From assembly GCA_963989245.1 (NCBI GenBank), contig OZ022339.1, positions 55,779,295 through 55,843,294 on the forward strand: a stretch of 64,000 nucleotides of DNA. The letters are read 5' to 3'. This stretch comes from Nansenia antarctica. Taxonomy: Eukaryota; Chordata; Actinopteri; Argentiniformes; Microstomatidae. A model generated the notes under the pieces. That model saw only the letters and a list, made by a program, of their open reading frames with translations. It was not told the origin of the DNA and did no database searches. Of the stretch, positions 10,151 to 22,443 are shown piece by piece; position 1 is the first letter of the stretch, and each line of letters starts with the position of its first letter. The position numbers and the translations under genes were made by a program.

Positions 10151-11182
10151 ATGTGAAGTGGGAACTAATATTTCCTAAAAGACACATGAGGAACTTTCGT
10201 TCAGGGTTTAGTTTCCGCCTGTGAGCCTTTTTTGACGCACGGATGACTATAGCCTGTGTTTTAGCCTGGTCGGGACCAGGCTAATTATATCTGACTAAGA
10301 AGGAGCTCAACCAAGCAGCGAATTATTTGAGCCACATTGATGGCACCGAACGCAAGCTAACATTTTCGAGGCTTAGAACTTTATCGAGGCTTAGAACTTT
10401 ATCGAGCTTTGTGGAATAGGGCCCTGGAGACCGAAAGCTTGCAATAAACATTGTTTTTTGTACAGATTTGAGTGTGCTTTTTTGCACTATATTTTATACT
10501 CTTCAGCTGCAGCACCCCAGCTAAATCTGATCACGGATGAGCAGTAGTATTTTCACTATATTGGGAATTTACATGGTGAAATGCATTCTTAGACATGACT
10601 ACGTCGTCATGATTACAAAGATGCCACTTGAATTGCATAAAATCCTGTCTTACACACACGTTCCCTTTTGTATTTGACTGCCTGTAGCCCAATCACGAAT
10701 GGTCCCAGTATTGTAGCTTCAACAAGTTGGTTGTTATTGCTGTAGCAAGCCCACAATATATTAGTGCTCATATATATTTAATTTAATCCTGTTCTTTTAC
10801 CAACTGCTAAGACAACAATATACTAAGTATAGTAATCATTTTACAACTTGTTTAGATATTATGTTACGATGTTTCTGTCGAACCCCACAGTGAAGGTATA
10901 GGCAACATTAATGTAGTTAGCGAACAGAAGTGAGAAAAAACGTCAGATCAGATATATAAACGGGTTGTTTTGATAAACTGGACACATTTTGGAAATATAT
11001 ATGGTTACTTTCTCGCCTGAAAACATATTAAAACTTCATAAAATGACATGTTAACACTTTCAGTATATACTCATTGAGTATTCTAGTACGCAGTATGCTA
11101 GTATGCCATTTCGAACACAGCCTTGGTTATTTGAGCTGTCCCGGAAACGACCGAGGCGCAGGTGAAAGGTCATGAACGCATC

Positions 11183-11393
11183 ATGGCAGCTTGCAACAGT
11201 GAGATACGAGGAGAACTAAAGCTTCGGGATGGTTTGACTAAGGAGGTTGTCGTTAAAACGGAAAATAACCTGCCTTCGATGATAACGGGGATAAAGAAAT
11301 TAAACACAGATGTCTCAGGTCTTTTAACAGAACTCGTTGTCCAAGAAAAGCTTTGCGGTGGCAGTGACAAGAGGGATTCTCCAGCCGATGATG
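11183..11393 (+). CDS. gon7: gon7 coding exon 1
   Basis: It runs from the ATG in ATCATGGCAGC to a GTGAGC donor, 211 bp, leaving one base of an Asp codon. It begins only about 65 bp from the right end of the 2.2-kb element. Confidence 0.83.
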
Positions 11394-13400
11394 GTGAGCT
11401 CCTGGCCAGATCACTTTTGGCCAGATTCGAACTGTGCACAGCAGCCTGTAGACAATAATCACAAGTATGAATGTATGTATCTAGGTAGTGTGTGTAGGGT
11501 GTAATTTAGCAAATATGCGTTCGTATCGAGCTAGCTTTTATGTAATGTAGAGAATCACTACAGTATGTAACAAATTAAACATTAGGCAGGCGGCAGCCTA
11601 TAAACGCTGTTCAACTCGACCGTTAAAATGAAATCACCTTTTCTATACAAGCTTGCCATGTTTGTCTCAAGATATGTTCGATATCATGGTATTCTTTGAT
11701 TGTGATGCAAAACTTTACCAGTTCATAGCCATGAGGATGTGATGTTCCCCAGGTGGGGTAAAGCCTTGTTCAATCAAACATCTGTTTGGAGACATGACTT
11801 GATATTAGATTGGTATTGAATAAAAGAACACCACCCAGTGATAACTGACAAATAGTCTATTGACAGTTGAAATGAATTTTTCACACTATTGACACTTAGG
11901 CTATTTCTTTTTTAGCACACAGTAAAAAAATATATTCATACACACAATAACCATAATAATCATAGAGTAAGTGCAAGGAAGACAAGAAACCCAGAGGGGC
12001 TTATTATGGAGCGTCTCCCTCGATCATAGAATGTGATTACAGTTAATGAAAAATAAATCAAAGAAAAAGGTTAAAATGACAGAAAAAAATAAAGAGATCA
12101 ATAAAGAACAAAACAAACAAACGGGAGAAACGGGAGAAATTAAAGTAAAGATAAGTTTACATAGTTAACTTTACATGAGAGAAACACATATTAAGTAAAT
12201 CAGTCGTGATCAAGAAATAGGTGTCATCAATTCTCAAACAGAGGGTTGCATTTGCTATGCAAACCTGGCCAACCAATACAGTTGTATAAACCAGCTAACA
12301 GTAAGGGTTTCTAACAGGTAAACCTGCTAATGTTAAGGGTTTGTTATAGGTTATTTGTTCCATACCTGCCGACATGAAATAGACATTCTTGCATGCTGGC
12401 CAAGTGGTCAACTCAACAACATTGTTGTGAATACTATAACCTAAACCTATATCGACAAAGTACATCCACTGCATGAAATTATAGCAGATTTAGCCTTGTG
12501 TCATTGATTAACCAGTCAGCTCAACGTGGTAAATTGGCCACAACGTTGCATGTATGAAATCTATCAAATCTATCAAATTTGCCATGATGAGCATCCCGAT
12601 CTTTTTCTAGTTGAATTCAGAGAGTGCATTATTGACCTATGCCAATATATTATCGATCAAAATGTGAGTAGGCCTATGTGGGAAATCTGTTATGACTTTT
12701 CCTATTTTAGCCTATATAAACCACACAATACCCACAATGGGATACCAGTTGGAGGGCAACCTACTGACAAATCAACGTTCACACAGCCTATTGTGACGCT
12801 TAATGATAACAGCCGTCAATTGTTACTGCATTTTAATATTGGTTAAAAAGAGAGATTAACCCACTTCACTATTGATTTGTATATGATAAGTTGTCTGTTT
12901 GAGGCATTACCAACTACTGTCTCTGAGCAGCAGAATGTCTGTTTGAGGCATTACCTCGACTACTGTCTCTAAGCAGAATGTCTTGCATAATGACTGTCTT
13001 TTTTGTCAGAAGCATTTGATTCGATGGTGTCAAGCAAGTTGCATCAAGAACAAGGGTTACCATACATTTGACCGTAATATCCTCTCAACACTCAAATTAC
13101 TGTTGGCCTGCAAATATTTATAACTGGCTTAAAGCCATCTCTTGCGCAATGGGGTCTAATTAATTACTTTACTCAAATGCTGTTACTATGGTATCATGTT
13201 GATCTTGAGATGCAATCGGTCAGTATTCAGTTATGCTGACATCACTCCATCTTCATAACTGCAGAACTGTAGAGTGAGTGAAATTTGTATTTGTTGCAGA
13301 TGAAGAGGAAGGTGAAAGTGATGAAGAAGAAGCAGACACAAAAGCAAAGACAAAGGCCCGTGTTACGCAGACTCCCGCCAAGCGGTGGAAAAGTTCATGA
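11183..13400 (+). CDS. gon7: GON7, KEOPS complex subunit
   Basis: Two exons (11183-11393 and 13300-13400) encode 103 residues; human GON7 (C14orf142) has 100. GON7 is a small, partly disordered subunit of KEOPS, which makes the t6A modification at position 37 of tRNAs reading ANN codons, and binds the LAGE3 side of the complex. The N-terminal part has the SMITGIKKLNTDVSGLLTEL stretch, which aligns with the human segment around VTELF. Exon 2 is the expected acidic tail (DEEEGESDEEEAD) ending in basic TPAKRWKSS. The ATG at 11183 (MAACNSEIRG) was chosen; the frame is open upstream but has no in-frame ATG. The assignment rests on size, architecture and the conserved neighbours ubr7 and tmem251, because GON7 sequence diverges fast. 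Confidence 0.85.
11394..13299. other. gon7 intron 1
   Basis: AT-rich. Positions 12896-12975 hold a short tandem duplication (two copies around TGTCTGTTTGAGGCATTACC). No further gene is recognised. A 106-codon open frame at 12526-12846 resembles nothing known. Confidence 0.5.
13300..13400 (+). CDS. gon7: gon7 coding exon 2
   Basis: The acceptor is TTGTTGCAG. The exon completes the Asp codon and encodes the acidic C-terminal tail, ending at TGA 13398-13400. Confidence 0.85.
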
Positions 13401-13776
13401 CAGGCCCGATGGCCTGAGACAAGGCTGTGGTATGTGAAGAGAAACACTGTTTTGGGGGCAGATGTCGATGTACCACCAGCCTTAATAATTCTGTCCAATA
13501 TGTGGTTGTGGAGCCACTTGTTCTGCCACTTATACCATCTGTACAGTTATAGGCTTTACACCTTATTGTCTTATTACACTTGTTGATTGAATGATTTATT
13601 GTTGAGCATGTGTGTTAATTATTTCATGATGGTCATCTATAATTACATTTGATTTGAGTGGAGAGGTCAGGAAGTCCATTTTGACTGCTTTAAGAAATGA
13701 CTGAGAGGACTGCAGAAATACATTTTCATGTTTATTTTCTCCTTTGTTGATCACAGTGCATTTAGATTTGAAAGGC

Positions 13777-13782
13777 AATAAA
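13777..13782 (+). terminator. gon7: Candidate gon7 polyadenylation signal
   Basis: A canonical AATAAA about 380 bp downstream of the gon7 stop, in otherwise featureless 3' sequence. Confidence 0.6.
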
Positions 13783-13968
13783 AATCAAAAGCTCCAACAT
13801 AAATATCCATTCATTCTGCTAAAGAAGTAAAAGACCAAGGCAAGGGTTAAAAGGGCCCTTAAACAAAAAGTAAAAGCAGTATTCCTTCTCCTTTTGAAGA
13901 CACCCTCTTCGAAATATGGATAGGGGACCATGAAAGCCAGTGTCTCTGAACTGTGGAAAGCTAGGCCT

Positions 13969-14487
13969 AAAGTCTGGTACACACATAAATATTTTCTATA
14001 TCTTAACAGATTTTTTTATCTGAGATTCCCAATACAGCACACCACATACATAAAGATCTGATCTACGACAGTCTAGAGTCTCGTCCCCAAGCCAGAAATC
14101 TCGCGTGATCAGGGTAATAGTACCCTGACTGACCTGTACGAGGCAGCCATGTGCGACAGGGCAAATAAATTGCCGAAGAACCAATAGAAGAAGACGCGTC
14201 AGTCAGATCACTTCTTGATTGGCTACATTCCATTCCACGTCACAATCGGACTCCGGAGTCGCCCACACACAAGGATTTTTTATTGTAAATATTGAACACA
14301 TTTAATATTAACGATCGTCGGCTCCAACCATTTTCCGAGCAGATTGTCGGGAGAAATTGACTTCACACGCCTCACACCACAGGATAATCTTTAGAGCCAT
14401 CCGATAATCGGGCGTTTGCAGTCCTTGGTCGGAAAGGGGGAAATCGGGCCAAATTCGGCCAGATTATCTTTGTGTGTACCAGGCTTT
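13969..14487. mobile_element. MITE with GGTACACAC termini
   Basis: The left end AAAGTCTGGTACACACA is matched inverted at the right end (AAAGCCTGGTACACACA on the minus strand). The 0.5-kb interior has no coding capacity. It resembles a non-autonomous DNA transposon. The target duplication could not be fixed. Confidence 0.65.
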
Positions 14488-16325
14488 CGGCATGGGGCGA
14501 GTCAGAAGGACAGTCTGCCAGGTATGATTCACCTCAGTGCTTGATTAATCAAGTCAAGCCAAAAGGCTTACTAATGTAGAAGAGGATCAGCCTGAGAATG
14601 GCACTGCACACTACCATGGATCTACACATTGTCTTGTATTGCTAACAACAAGCCTCAAAGTTGGCCACTACATATTGAAATTGGCCAGTCTACACTACGC
14701 CTCACTCAGACTGGTTCTTTTGAATGCAGAGAATATGTAGATGTAATGTCAACACAGGCTATACCTAAGACTGGGTCAGTCATTTATAGAGGTAACAGGT
14801 GAAAAAACAACTCAGGTTGTGCTCTAGGGTGTTATTAGTTGGTGCAAGTTTGCAGGAACGTAATGAGGTTGAAAAGGGTGTGAACGGAAGGTGCCAACAA
14901 TAAATGAAAACGTTGTAAGTCACTAAAAACAACCCCCTGCCATGAAAAAAATGTAAACACCCATGTAGACAGTACTTTACTGTAGTCAAGGATAAATTCA
15001 TAATAAATAATCCCTTTTTGTTATGTCGCTCGATGCAACACAGTACTGTGTGCACTGTCAGGCTGAAGATAAAATAATACTCCATTATGTACATTCATCA
15101 CTGCGATACTGAATCAAATCTTAAGCTGTCTTAGTACCTATTTTTTCATCTTGAATTAAATAACAAATGTAAAAACATGTAGCTGAACTGCACCATCCCG
15201 GACAAGACACAAAGACTTCATTTCAAAACATATTGCAGGTTTGCCTCTAAGGAGCCTGACTGGCATATGCATTAATATATCACAGACACATACGCATCAG
15301 AGAGGGAAAAGTCCAAAAATCATTTTCCATTTGTAAGCGGGAAAGTCCCATAACTCATTTCATGTTTCACAATGGGAAATGACAGTCATTGGCAGTTGAA
15401 GTCTTCCTCGTAGCTCCACATGTTTCCATGGATTGAACAGATAGTATTTTAACAAAAACACACCTTTCCACAAAGTGCTTATTTTTCACTCATAGAAAAC
15501 CCCAAAATGCTTTGTTATATTGGCACAAAATATGAATAAAAGCATTTCAGTGTATGAGCTTTCTTAGACTTTTCTTGAGGGGCAGGGCAGTTCTAAAAGG
15601 CACAAGCTATTTTTCCTCATACAAATACTGGATTTAAACCATTTGACAAAACCCCGAAAAGGTATCCAAATATTGCAAGTGACAAAAATGTGTTGTATAT
15701 CAAAATGAGCCAATACAGAAGTAAATTCCACTATAGAATACATTCAAACCTATGATAAATAACACTGTTGTACTTCTTTATGGCCAACTATGTTTTTGAA
15801 ATGGCATCAAATCCCTAAAAATGTCCTTTTAGTACTTCATCTTCTTTCAAGTCAGGAGGAATAGTTTTTGGATGATTAACCAATATGGCTTTCTCTTTTA
15901 AGACTTTCCTCATAACACCAGCTGAAAACCTAATGGTACCTTGCAAGTTAATGGACAAACCCTAAATGTATTCATTATCGCTCTTAGTGGCGGGCAATGA
16001 ATGAGCTGCACCCTTTGGTCCAGTCTGTTCAGTTTAAGAAATCACAAATACACAAAGTGTGAGAGACCTATCATGGTACTTTCAAGACCTGCACACACAT
16101 CAACAACACCCCCATTCCCCTCCTCCCCCTCAAGCAAACTGCCCAGTGATGCCCTGTGGACTAACTGCCCAGTGATGCCCTGTGGACTTCACACTAACAC
16201 AAGTGCACTAAGGAGTGTTAAGAATTCTGGACTTCAGAGTGCAAAGGAGGCGGTTGCCAGATGTGTCCAGATGTACAAACAGCAGCTCCCATGTAATCAG
16301 CAGTTAATCAGCAGGGTCAGCCTCT
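14488..16325. other. Intergenic or 3' UTR sequence between gon7 and tmem251
   Basis: No gene is recognised. The right part is likely the tmem251 3' UTR, which would be transcribed leftward, but no clear minus-strand AATAAA was found. A 25-bp unit containing GCCCAGTGATGCCCTGTGGA is tandemly duplicated at 16140-16187. Confidence 0.45.
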
Positions 16326-16763
16326 TCAGGTGTCGATCAGCTGCAGCCGGCTGATCTGATTGGACGCCTTAGCAAAGGTCTGGTGGCGGTTGCAGAGGAC
16401 TGCCAGGCATACGGGCAGGATGCAGTAGCCCACCGTCTTGGGGTCAGTACGGGTGCATGAATAGAGGAAGAGGAACACCTGAAGGTAGGGGATGAGAAAG
16501 ATGGTGGCCCAAACCCAAAAGGGTAAGAGGAGCAGGCGAGTCTTAAGACTCTGAGTCCACGTGAGCGAGGAAGAGGGGGGGGAGGAGATGGCATCCCCTG
16601 CCTGGGCAGAGGGCGGCTGCTCCTGAGCCACTCTCTCCACGTGCTCCAGGGTGAGGCGGTTGTATTTATGGTTGATCTCGAAGACGTAGTAGACTGCAGC
16701 CACACTAGCCAGTAGGTACAGCCCCACACCAATCCATCCCATGCGCTGTCGGAAGTTCATCAT
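16326..16763 (-). CDS. tmem251: TMEM251 / LYSET, lysosomal enzyme trafficking factor
   Basis: An uninterrupted 145-codon frame begins MMNFRQRMGWIGVGLYLLAS and ends ASNQISRLQLIDT, both near-identical to mammalian TMEM251 (C14orf109, LYSET). LYSET is a two-pass Golgi membrane protein. It retains and stabilises GlcNAc-1-phosphotransferase, so that lysosomal hydrolases receive mannose-6-phosphate. Hydrophobic segments lie at about residues 9-28 and 78-104 (LLLPFWVWATIFLIPYLQVF). The conserved CTRTDPKTVGYC segment follows the second. The loop between them (residues about 40-75, Ser/Pro/Glu-rich) is longer than in mammals. The human 131-residue form starts at the same Met-Met. An acceptor (GTGTTGTAG) lies 15 bases upstream of the ATG, so a non-coding first exon lies further right. 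Confidence 0.96.
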   Translation of the reverse strand: MMNFRQRMGWIGVGLYLLASVAAVYYVFEINHKYNRLTLEHVERVAQEQPPSAQAGDAISSPPSSSLTWTQSLKTRLLLLPFWVWATIFLIPYLQVFLFLYSCTRTDPKTVGYCILPVCLAVLCNRHQTFAKASNQISRLQLIDT

Positions 16764-16778
16764 TCTCCATAGTCCTCC
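16764..16778 (-). other. tmem251: tmem251 5' UTR segment adjoining a splice acceptor
   Basis: On the minus strand, ACCTGTGTTGTAG precedes GGAGGACTATGGAGA and then the ATG. This indicates a 5' UTR intron. The upstream exon is not located with confidence; a GAG/GTAACC donor near 17829 is one candidate. Confidence 0.55.
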
Positions 16779-16875
16779 CTACAACACAGGTAAGTGACGA
16801 GGTTAACACAAAGCAACACCAATGGGACTGGGGGATATAAAGGGATTGGCTATGGTCAGAGTTGTAGTAGTAACC

Positions 16876-17115
16876 TAATCAAATCAAAGTTTATTTGTCA
16901 TATACACAGAATACAGCCATCAACGGTGCAATGAAATGCTTAGGGCAAGCTAGCATGTCAACAGTTCGATGAAGTAATAATAATAATAATAATAAATAAA
17001 ACAATAACATAAGGTAGCAATAGTATTAAACTGCAGAAACACAACAATAGTTGGGTGAGTAGTAGCACTAGCAGTATGTATGTATGTATGTATGCGAGTG
17101 CACATTATGCACCAA
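16876..17115 (-). mobile_element. 3' end of an L2-type LINE (minus orientation)
   Basis: The stretch starting ATCAAATCAAAGTTTATTTG is the typical 3' tail of fish L2-type elements in reverse. It is followed by a (TAA)n run at about 16975-16998. No reverse transcriptase frame remains. Confidence 0.5.
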
Positions 17116-17423
17116 GTTGACATGCTCAGTGACACTTGTAAATCTCAACTTTAATGGGGTGACGTTGGCTGTCCCTAGGATCCCAGTTAGCATTTACCAT
17201 AGTAAATGTCTACGAAGCAATGACTTCAAGACCATGACTAACCATGTAGTGTGAGCTCAACTGCATATTAACCTCAGCTTAGCCCGGGACTAAGAAACTG
17301 CAGGGTGAAAAGCTCTCGGTTTTTTCAAAACTAACGAATAAGTGGGCTGGCTAGCTAGCTAACGTTTTGTGCAATTCAACGAAGATTAAGAGATAAAACC
17401 GTGTTTTCCTCTTAGGACTCTGA

Positions 17424-17548
17424 GGGCCGGTTTCACAGACAAGGCTTAAGCCTAGTCCTGGACTAAATCACACTTTCAATGTAAAATCTCCATTGAAGAT
17501 GCTTTTTAGTCCAGGATTAGGCTTAAACCTTGTCTGTGAAACTGGCCC
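17424..17548. mobile_element. 125-bp palindromic MITE, Harbinger-like, copy 1
   Basis: The element is almost entirely a hairpin: arms of about 55 bp starting GGGCCGGTTTCACAGACAAG are matched inverted at the right. It is flanked by 3-bp TGA duplications (17421-17423 and 17549-17551), as in PIF/Harbinger elements. A second copy of identical length lies at 29510-29634. Confidence 0.85.
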
Positions 17549-17551
17549 TGA

Positions 17552-18945
17552 GACATGTTGTTGAAGCTTAAAACTTGGGCAATAGAGACATAAAACATGT
17601 CAAAGGTAAACACACAACTGCCCTAGTAGCTTGAATTATTTCATTGCATGCATAGTACTTTCTGGCCAATGTTGCGCTTTGACAAAAACACATTAGTAGC
17701 CATCCTACTTGACACTTGTTTCGCTAGCAAACATCAACCAGGCTACCTGGCTAACTAGCATGAAGTGCTAGCTGGCTCACCACAGGCAGATAACATGTGT
17801 AGAGTAAGATAAGTAAGCGGTTACCTCACCCTTCTTTACATAACAGACTGTATTGTTCACAAGAAGCAGCTTGCTGTGGTTTCATTGTACATCCATGTTC
17901 ACACTATGTCCAAATGCCAGACCAGCAGAATCCCCTCGGCCTCAGTGTTGTCATTATGACCAGCAGTGTCACACTTCCTCATTGGAGACAAGGAAGAAAA
18001 ACTACAAATGGGATATACTTGGGATATCCGGGACCACGTCGTGATGATCTTGCAGCGCCACTCCGTGTTGAAATTAAGATCAGCACCCTGATGTCTGGTG
18101 GCTGAAATTCCCACTACGTGTTTTTAGGGTTAGGGTTTTATTTGTACAGACGTTTATTTTTGTCCTCCACACTGATGTGATGACATCGGAGAGGGGACTA
18201 TGATTCTATTAAATTTGTGTTTGGAGTAAAGGTGCCTTATATCAAAACAGAGTTAGTAGCCTAGTAATGGCACTCAAATTATTTTTTTCTTTTTGGTTAC
18301 AGAAGGTGATCACACCCAGATAAAAGCCCTCCTAGCCCTCCTGTGCGCAACGGACACACTGTAAAACACACAAAGACAACTACGACAGTGTCATAGAATA
18401 AACGCATTCACACTGCTTTTAGGGACGTACATCATTTGTGACATTATTCTGGTAGTAAAATGTAAGTAGAAAAACAAGTTCCTTTACTCAGTCTTATTTT
18501 GGTAGTATACTCTACTCAAGTTGTAAAAGAAAATCAGGGAGGTGGTGGATTTTATCATAAGAGGACAATTTTAGCATCCCCTCAGCGTCAGTGACTTAGT
18601 CTGCGGCTGCGGGGTTCCTAATATTTGCGCTTTGATCGCAGGTACATTATTATTTTATATCCTGTTCTATTCATTGTTCATATAATGATTGTTACCTCAG
18701 TCTACCACGAGAGGTCCCATGGCGAATGGTGCTTGAGTGACTGCCAGTCTGCGGAGGTCCTAATATTTGCGCTTTGATTGCCAGATTGCCTGAGATTATG
18801 GCTGCTGCCAAAGGCATTGACTGGGACATCTTTATTTGACAACACAACACAACACAGAGCAAATTACTACCGTGGCATGTGTGGGATACAAATCATACAA
18901 TACATCACTACAAACGTATGTCATTAATTTATCTTCATACCCCTA
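17552..18945. other. Intergenic between tmem251 and itpk1, left part
   Basis: It contains the candidate upstream tmem251 promoter region and a dispersed repeat at 18210-18440. No protein-coding gene is recognised. Confidence 0.45.
18210..18440 (+). repeat. Dispersed repeat, copy 1 (pair with 60645-60900)
   Basis: Shares the same order of blocks with 60645-60900: GTAAAGG-GCCTTA, TAGTAGCCTA, TTTTTGGTTACAGAAGG and CACACTGTAAAACA. Both copies are on the same strand. The family is not identified. Confidence 0.65.
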
Positions 18946-19780
18946 TTTCATGGCACCAAAAGTATTGGAACAATTGGCTTGATAGATTAGTTGTTATTGA
19001 GACAATTGGCATGACTGGTTAGTCAGGTGAATTTCGTCACATAATGTGTGCAGTCATAAGAGAGCTGTCAATGTCTAGTCTGGAATTTAGGCATTTGCCT
19101 TTTGATTCTGCTATTGGTGTCTGTCAACATAATGACCAAAGAGGTGTCATGAAAGGCAAGGAAGCCATTAAGAGACTGAAAAAAATTATGATCAGAAACA
19201 GCCAAAACCTTATGCTTACCAAAAAACAACAGTTTATTTTTTCATTAAAAATATATAAAGCACATGTACCAGAATGATGGCAAGAGGGGGTGTTATGGTT
19301 TGGGCATGTATGTTGTATGATCACTTGTCTTCATTGATGATGTACAGTAACTGTTGACAGCAGCAGTAGAATGAGTTCTGAACCATACAGAAACACTTTG
19401 TCTGCTGTAAGCAAATGCCTCCAAACTCTAACCCTAGGAACTAGAACGTTTTCAGGGCCAAAACGTGGAAGGATTTAAATCCAAGTCAACATACATTTAA
19501 TTTGTTGAAGATTAGACTATGCAAAAAGACCTAAAACAAACATCAGTACAGGCCTTTGCTACCAATAGGTAGCAATGGTAGCAAACTTCAGGTAGTTACT
19601 GCATGCAAAGATTCAAATGCTTCACTGTTTTCTATGACAAAATGTATTCCGTTGTTTGCATTTTACTGTTAAATAGGCTCAACTTTGAGACGACGAAGTC
19701 ACTAGATGGCGCAGTGTGTGCATACAGTAGCCACTATCTGTAAACGACATTAACACAATCGTACAGTCCTACTGATTTCA
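18946..19780 (+). mobile_element. Decayed Tc1-like element
   Basis: Blocks such as GCTGTCAATGTCTAGT and TCTATTGGTGTCTGTCAACAT-like sequence match the element at 32754-34185 in the same order. The frame is broken and the termini are not clear. Confidence 0.6.
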
Positions 19781-19877
19781 ATTTACATTAAATGTGAATT
19801 ATAGACTACTGCACCATTAAAGTTCCTCACGATTTCTCGTATCGGTCTGAAGACTACCTGGATAGTGTGCATCTGTG

Positions 19878-20078
<201 letters not shown>

Positions 20079-20520
20079 CACACACGAACCGGAGTTTACT
20101 CACCACGGCGCTTAATGCGAGCTGGCGGAGGGAGGGTATGTCAGAGGACACTCTATACGATTTACCCCGGGAGATAGAAACCTAACATGATCCATGAGTC
20201 ATAAGAATCGCGTCAAAGGAATTAATCTGACAGGGAGGAACTGTAAATGACTGATTCATATGGGTAGGCCTAAATTCATGTAATTGATCATCATAGGAAG
20301 TGGGTTTGCTTGACACTGAATGGTCCACCAACTGATTAGCCGTAAATGCTCCAGGTAACCAGACTTACCTGAAATTCAGGAGTAGGTTTCCATTTCGATT
20401 CCAGCAGACCTACATGTGACAGACAGTTTAGCCTTAACTCAATTGAAGTTTGCTGCAGCTTCGTAAAACAGGTGGACTAGGCTATTGCATTTTTCATTAA
20501 TACACTTTTTGTTCCTTCAG

Positions 20521-20580
20521 GTTTTATGTGAAGACACCCGTTTTACATTTTTCATTCTCTGGACGAAATATCCCATAGAG
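20521..20580 (+). other. itpk1: Probable itpk1 5' UTR adjoining a splice acceptor
   Basis: The sequence TTTTTGTTCCTTCAG at 20506-20520 is a good acceptor, followed by 60 bases without a coding start up to the ATG at 20581. A non-coding first exon presumably lies upstream; it was not located. Confidence 0.55.
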
Positions 20581-20675
20581 ATGCAGACCTTTCTGAAGGG
20601 CAGGAGAGTGGGCTACTGGCTCAGTGAAAAAAAGTTCAAGAAGCTAAATTTCACGGTGTTCGTGGATATGTGCAG
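20581..20675 (+). CDS. itpk1: itpk1 coding exon 1
   Basis: It starts at the ATG with a purine at -3 and encodes residues 1-31 plus two bases. The donor is CAG/GTAAGA. Confidence 0.96.
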
Positions 20676-22371
20676 GTAAGAGTACAACACAGCGTGTGAT
20701 TGAAAGTCTCATGTGCTATTCGTTGGAATGATCGGCCTTCCAAAATTGTTCTGAAGAGAATAATCAAAATGACGTGCGGAGACAACAGACCCTAGGCTTA
20801 AGAGTATGGTGGTGGGATATGCGTATAGTTCAATAGCTCATGTTATCGTAGCCTATAATTCAATAGCTCGTATGTTTCTGACCGGGCATACAAGGCAGTT
20901 GTTTTGTTAGCCTTCGGATAATCAACACTTGTTCACTATAATCAATAATAATAATAATTATTATTATTATTATAATAACGATTATAACCACATATTATTA
21001 TTCATTATTAATAATTATTAATATTAATACTAAAAGATACGAAACGAAAGATGAAAGATTCGCGCACACAAGTCATGCACAATTATTCATACTGTGTCAG
21101 AATAAGACTTTGAAAGTGTATATGAGGATACCAGATATTTACCCAAATCATGAAGGTGTTTCAGGGTATGGCATTGTTCAGTTAGAGACTATCCTCCTTC
21201 TGGGATGCTACCTGGCAGGTCTTACTGGTCAACTAGTTTTGATGACAATGCTTCTCCAGACAGCCACTGTGTTAAAGGTTAACTTTCTGAGAGCCATTTG
21301 GGCTTTGTTGCATTTGTTTTGAACAGAATGATGCCAGGATTGTGACCGATGCAAATGAATGAATTTGGTACTTAACCCTAGAGATCTTTCCCAGGATACA
21401 AATATATTTTAACCAAAATGTTCTGGGGGTTTTTGTTGTTCTAGTGGTTGTTATGGCACAAATTGCCCCAGCAGCGAATTATGAAAATATCTGGTAGATG
21501 AGATTACCATCTGACATTACCTGCTGCCAAGCAGCTGACTGACCACAGCAGGGGCGGTTGAGAAGTCAAGCACCAATCAAGTGAGAGCCTAGTAGCTTTA
21601 ACCTGTCATGGGTGACTGTTATATGGGATCTGGGTGGTGACATGGAACAGCATTTTGTGTGTAAACGATGTGTGAACGTGTGTAAACGCATTGTGCGGTA
21701 TGTCAAAGCACTAGTGGTGCAAACATTCTCTGACATCAAATTACATCAGATCACGTAGTACACAGGGAATGGGGACACATCAGTTGTTTTAGAGGAGCTC
21801 TGTGACTCTCTCTCTCTCTCTGTCTTTGAGTCTCATTTTGTTTCCACTATGTTCGTAAGTTAGCAGAGGGAACAGAGCTCCATACTCTGTCTGCAGATAT
21901 CAGACACATTTTGGAGTAATTTCACCTCATATATGGTATGTATTATTCCCAAACTAGAAACCAATGAAGTCACATTTGAACTGTATCCTTGTCATAGCAC
22001 AGGGTTCATAAACATGTGACAACGACAGTGTTGGCCAAGTGAGCAGTCACAGGTTCTTCTTAGCAACATTGGGACTTTCTATATGACAAACCATTTTCCA
22101 ATAAACCCTCAACACCATGACAACGGAGTAAACCTCAATAGCCACATACTGTATGGACCGTGTATGCTTTGTTCAGTCACTTTTCATTTTCAGGCAATTC
22201 AGGAAGTAGTAAAATCCAATAGTGAATTACGTTCAATCAACGTTGATCTCCAGAATTCACCTGAACTGAAATGGAAATGACTAAATTTGAGTGTCCATAA
22301 AACCTGTGCTATGATGACAAGGACACCCACAGCTCATGTGACTTTATTGGTTTCTGGTTTGGAAATAATAA

Positions 22372-22443
<72 letters not shown>

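Larger units (their letters stand above)
8895..11117. mobile_element. 2.2-kb element bounded by inverted repeats between ubr7 and gon7
   Basis: The left end (GTTCGGAATGGCATACTAGC, from about 8896) is matched inverted at the right end (about 11085-11116) as GTTCGAAATGGCATACTAGC. The similarity continues outward into related GTATACTAG-type sequence. The interior has no transposase frame. It holds two degenerate tRNA-like segments, an (ATCT)n-rich stretch and a copy of the retroelement tail also found at 28650-28800. The superfamily is not assigned because no convincing target-site duplication was seen. It could instead be two related MITEs in opposite orientation. Confidence 0.6.

Noticed and set aside
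11162..11182. Earlier start for gon7 at the in-frame GTG
   Set aside because: GTG is not a normal start in this setting; the in-frame ATG at 11183 gives a protein of the family's usual length.
12526..12846. 106-codon plus-strand frame as a separate gene
   Set aside because: No ATG-led homology, AT-rich composition and location inside the gon7 intron; probably chance.
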